Shown here piece after piece: positions 26,681 through 27,592 of a stretch of 27,592 nt of DNA. Source of the stretch: a virus. The translations under genes were made by a program, and so were the position numbers. Each line of letters opens with the position of its first letter. Positions within the stretch are counted from its first letter, which is position 1. The stretch spans positions 1 through 27,592 of the IMG/VR virus record IMGVR_UViG_3300010155_001747. The stretch is one strand, 5' to 3'. The notes below the pieces were generated by a model, which did no database searches, had not been told where the DNA came from, and was given only the letters and a program-made list of their open reading frames with translations.

Positions 26681-26689
26681 CCTTTCTCC

Positions 26690-26911
26690 TTATAATCCTC
26701 TTCTACCTCCATTGTTAGATAAGCTACCACCTTTCTTTTTTAGCCTTCTTTCAGATGGAGTAGACTCTGTTTTGGTTTTGTCTGATGCGTTCTTGTACCA
26801 CCACCATCCATTACCATGTTCTGCTAACATTTCTGTTATATCCTTAATGCTTTTAGGGTCATAAGGATAACCTTCTCTAAGTTTCCAGTTTTTTATATAT
26901 GGTTCAGTCAT
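26690..26911 (-). CDS. Small basic protein, 73 aa, unknown function
   Basis: A 73-aa protein beginning MTEPYIKNWKLREGYPYD, with AAAGGAG 6 bases before ATG 26911. GNGWWWYKNASDKTK is an aromatic/basic patch. The C-terminal 25 residues are rich in Ser, Arg, Lys and Gly (RRLKKKGGSLSNNGGRR) and probably disordered, which suggests nucleic acid binding but does not prove it. The start region is identical over 21 bases to that of the 59-aa gene at 22063-22242. The ATG overlaps the end of the preceding gene. No family recognised. Confidence 0.65.
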   Translation of the reverse strand: MTEPYIKNWKLREGYPYDPKSIKDITEMLAEHGNGWWWYKNASDKTKTESTPSERRLKKKGGSLSNNGGRRGL

Positions 26912-26924
26912 TATTTACTCCTTT
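26904..26924 (-). repeat. Repeated translation-start segment, copy 2
   Basis: The second copy of the 21-base element described at 22235-22255, covering the Shine-Dalgarno, ATG and first codons of the 73-aa gene and the end of the 70-aa gene. Confidence 0.85.
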
Positions 26925-27123
26925 TAATTGCAGTCGTGTTTGCAAATAAGTGCTTTCCTAGATAGTACGGTTGGTCATCTTCAGGCAGGTTAGCTGAGAT
27001 TATAATTACATTAGTACCCATTGGGCCTGTCTTTATTTTTACACCCTTTAGACCAGCAGTCTCGAACATTTCCCCCTTCTTTAATTTCTCAAGAAATATC
27101 ATTCCCCGTGGGGGCTTAATCAC
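26911..27123 (-). CDS. Small protein, 70 aa, GTG start, unknown function
   Basis: A 70-aa protein starting at GTG 27123, with AAGGA 8 bases before, overlapping the upstream stop by 8 bases. The later ATG at 27102 is possible but has a poorer site. The sequence KGEMFETAGLKGVKIKTGPMGTNVI has alternating hydrophobic residues and Gly, suggesting a small beta-rich fold. No Cys, membrane segment or catalytic motif is visible. Position within a run of small early-type genes suggests a host-takeover or regulatory role, which is only inference. Confidence 0.6.
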   Translation of the reverse strand: MIKPPRGMIFLEKLKKGEMFETAGLKGVKIKTGPMGTNVIIISANLPEDDQPYYLGKHLFANTTAIKRSK

Positions 27124-27448
27124 AATCTCCGTCCTTACAACCTGCTACTACAGTACCTTGTGCTTTTTGTATCTCTTTTTCGATATATTCATTAAGAAGT
27201 TTACCATCTCTACTTTTCTTTGTGTTGCCAATTTGATTTTCTCTTATTAACTCAGCTGTTCTAGTTCTTTTCTCTTCAGCAAGAGCATCTTTAACTCTTA
27301 GCATATCTTTTAAAAGAGATTTATATGGAGTTTTCCACTTAGGAGAAACAGGTATTCTTACTGTTTTTATAGCAGTTAATGCCCAGATGATACATTCTAG
27401 TTCAGATTCAGTTGTTCTTATTTTTATTACTGCTTCTTGATTTTCCAT
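27116..27448 (-). CDS. Helical protein with C-terminal Cys pair, 110 aa
   Basis: I take ATG 27448 (MENQEAVIKIRTTESELECI), with AAGGAG 7 bases upstream, over an in-frame ATG 30 bases earlier that lacks this support. The product is 110 aa. The first half has a helix with LECIIWALTAIKTV, the second is basic and helical (RVKDALAEEKRTRTAEL), ending GCKDGDCD. The terminal Cys pair could form a metal or disulfide site, but there are only two at that end. The start overlaps the upstream gene by about 40 bases. Family unrecognised. Confidence 0.65.
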   Translation of the reverse strand: MENQEAVIKIRTTESELECIIWALTAIKTVRIPVSPKWKTPYKSLLKDMLRVKDALAEEKRTRTAELIRENQIGNTKKSRDGKLLNEYIEKEIQKAQGTVVAGCKDGDCD

Positions 27449-27592
27449 CTTTCTCTCCTTTTTCATCCGTTGTACCACCTGGAACAGGAGATGGCATGGC
27501 TCTCCTAGTACTAGCCAATACTCGCATATCTTTAGTGTGTTCTTTTTGGTTTTCCAGTTCGTTTATTTGGTTTTGTTCATATGCATAATCAG
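27408..27592 (-). CDS. C-terminal fragment of an upstream minus-strand gene (5' partial)
   Basis: An open frame enters from the right edge and runs 60 residues to TGA 27408-27410. It begins DYAYEQNQINELENQKEHTK, a likely coiled-coil helix, then a Pro/Gly segment (MPSPVPGGTTDEKG) and a Lys/Ser/Asn-rich tail. It overlaps the 110-aa gene by about 41 bases, longer than other overlaps here, so its 3' part may be tolerated rather than selected. It could not start inside the window in an obvious way. Confidence 0.5.
   Translation of the reverse strand, partial: DYAYEQNQINELENQKEHTKDMRVLASTRRAMPSPVPGGTTDEKGEKDGKSRSSNKNKNN

Overview
The window is part of an AT-rich genome of a tailed double-stranded DNA phage (Caudoviricetes), most likely with a podovirus-like, short-tailed virion. 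Genes are packed stop-to-start (ATGA and TAATG overlaps) and mostly carry Shine-Dalgarno sequences. There are two convergent blocks. Positions 1-22016 (+) are a late virion block. Positions 22063-27592 (-) are a replication and early-type block. Host and lineage cannot be named from the sequence alone. Portal, capsid, terminase and lysis genes are not in the window.

Late block, left to right: the tail of an upstream gene, a 51-aa lysine-rich protein, a 915-aa protein resembling tail nozzle or P22 gp10-like stabilisation proteins, and a 948-aa tail fibre with an 18-triplet collagen-like stretch. Next come three proteins of about 296, 163 and 828 aa that sit where internal or ejected virion proteins are expected. 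They are followed by a 3168-aa giant and a 916-aa putative membrane-active virion protein.

The main discovery candidate is the 3168-aa protein. Around residues 1811-1884 and 2302-2313 it carries what look like the two catalytic halves of a double-psi beta-barrel RNA polymerase of the QDE-1/RDR/YonO/crAss-like type. These are an AKG lysine, an SAAK lysine 26 residues later, and the loop DNDGDRFYLNFD, which matches the DxDGD metal-binding loop. Its place in the structural operon suggests a virion-packaged polymerase injected with the DNA to transcribe early genes such as those on the minus strand.

Minus-strand block, in transcription order from 27592 down: small unrecognised proteins (one 30 aa), two overlapping zinc-knuckle-like proteins with an A8 slippery run in the overlap, a DUF932 protein and a structured 68-nt intergenic element with a U-run. 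These are followed by a D12-class (Dam-type) adenine methyltransferase, a DnaB-type helicase, a small Cys-rich protein, a RuvC-like resolvase with no canonical start codon, and a 59-aa protein. The late and early transcripts meet at a 46-nt convergent gap holding an imperfect hairpin.

Reading the whole window by eye I found no GATC and no CCGG, although composition predicts dozens of GATC. This is notable beside a Dam-family gene. No tRNA, CRISPR array, insertion sequence or integrase was seen, and no gene-free stretch exceeds 300 bases.
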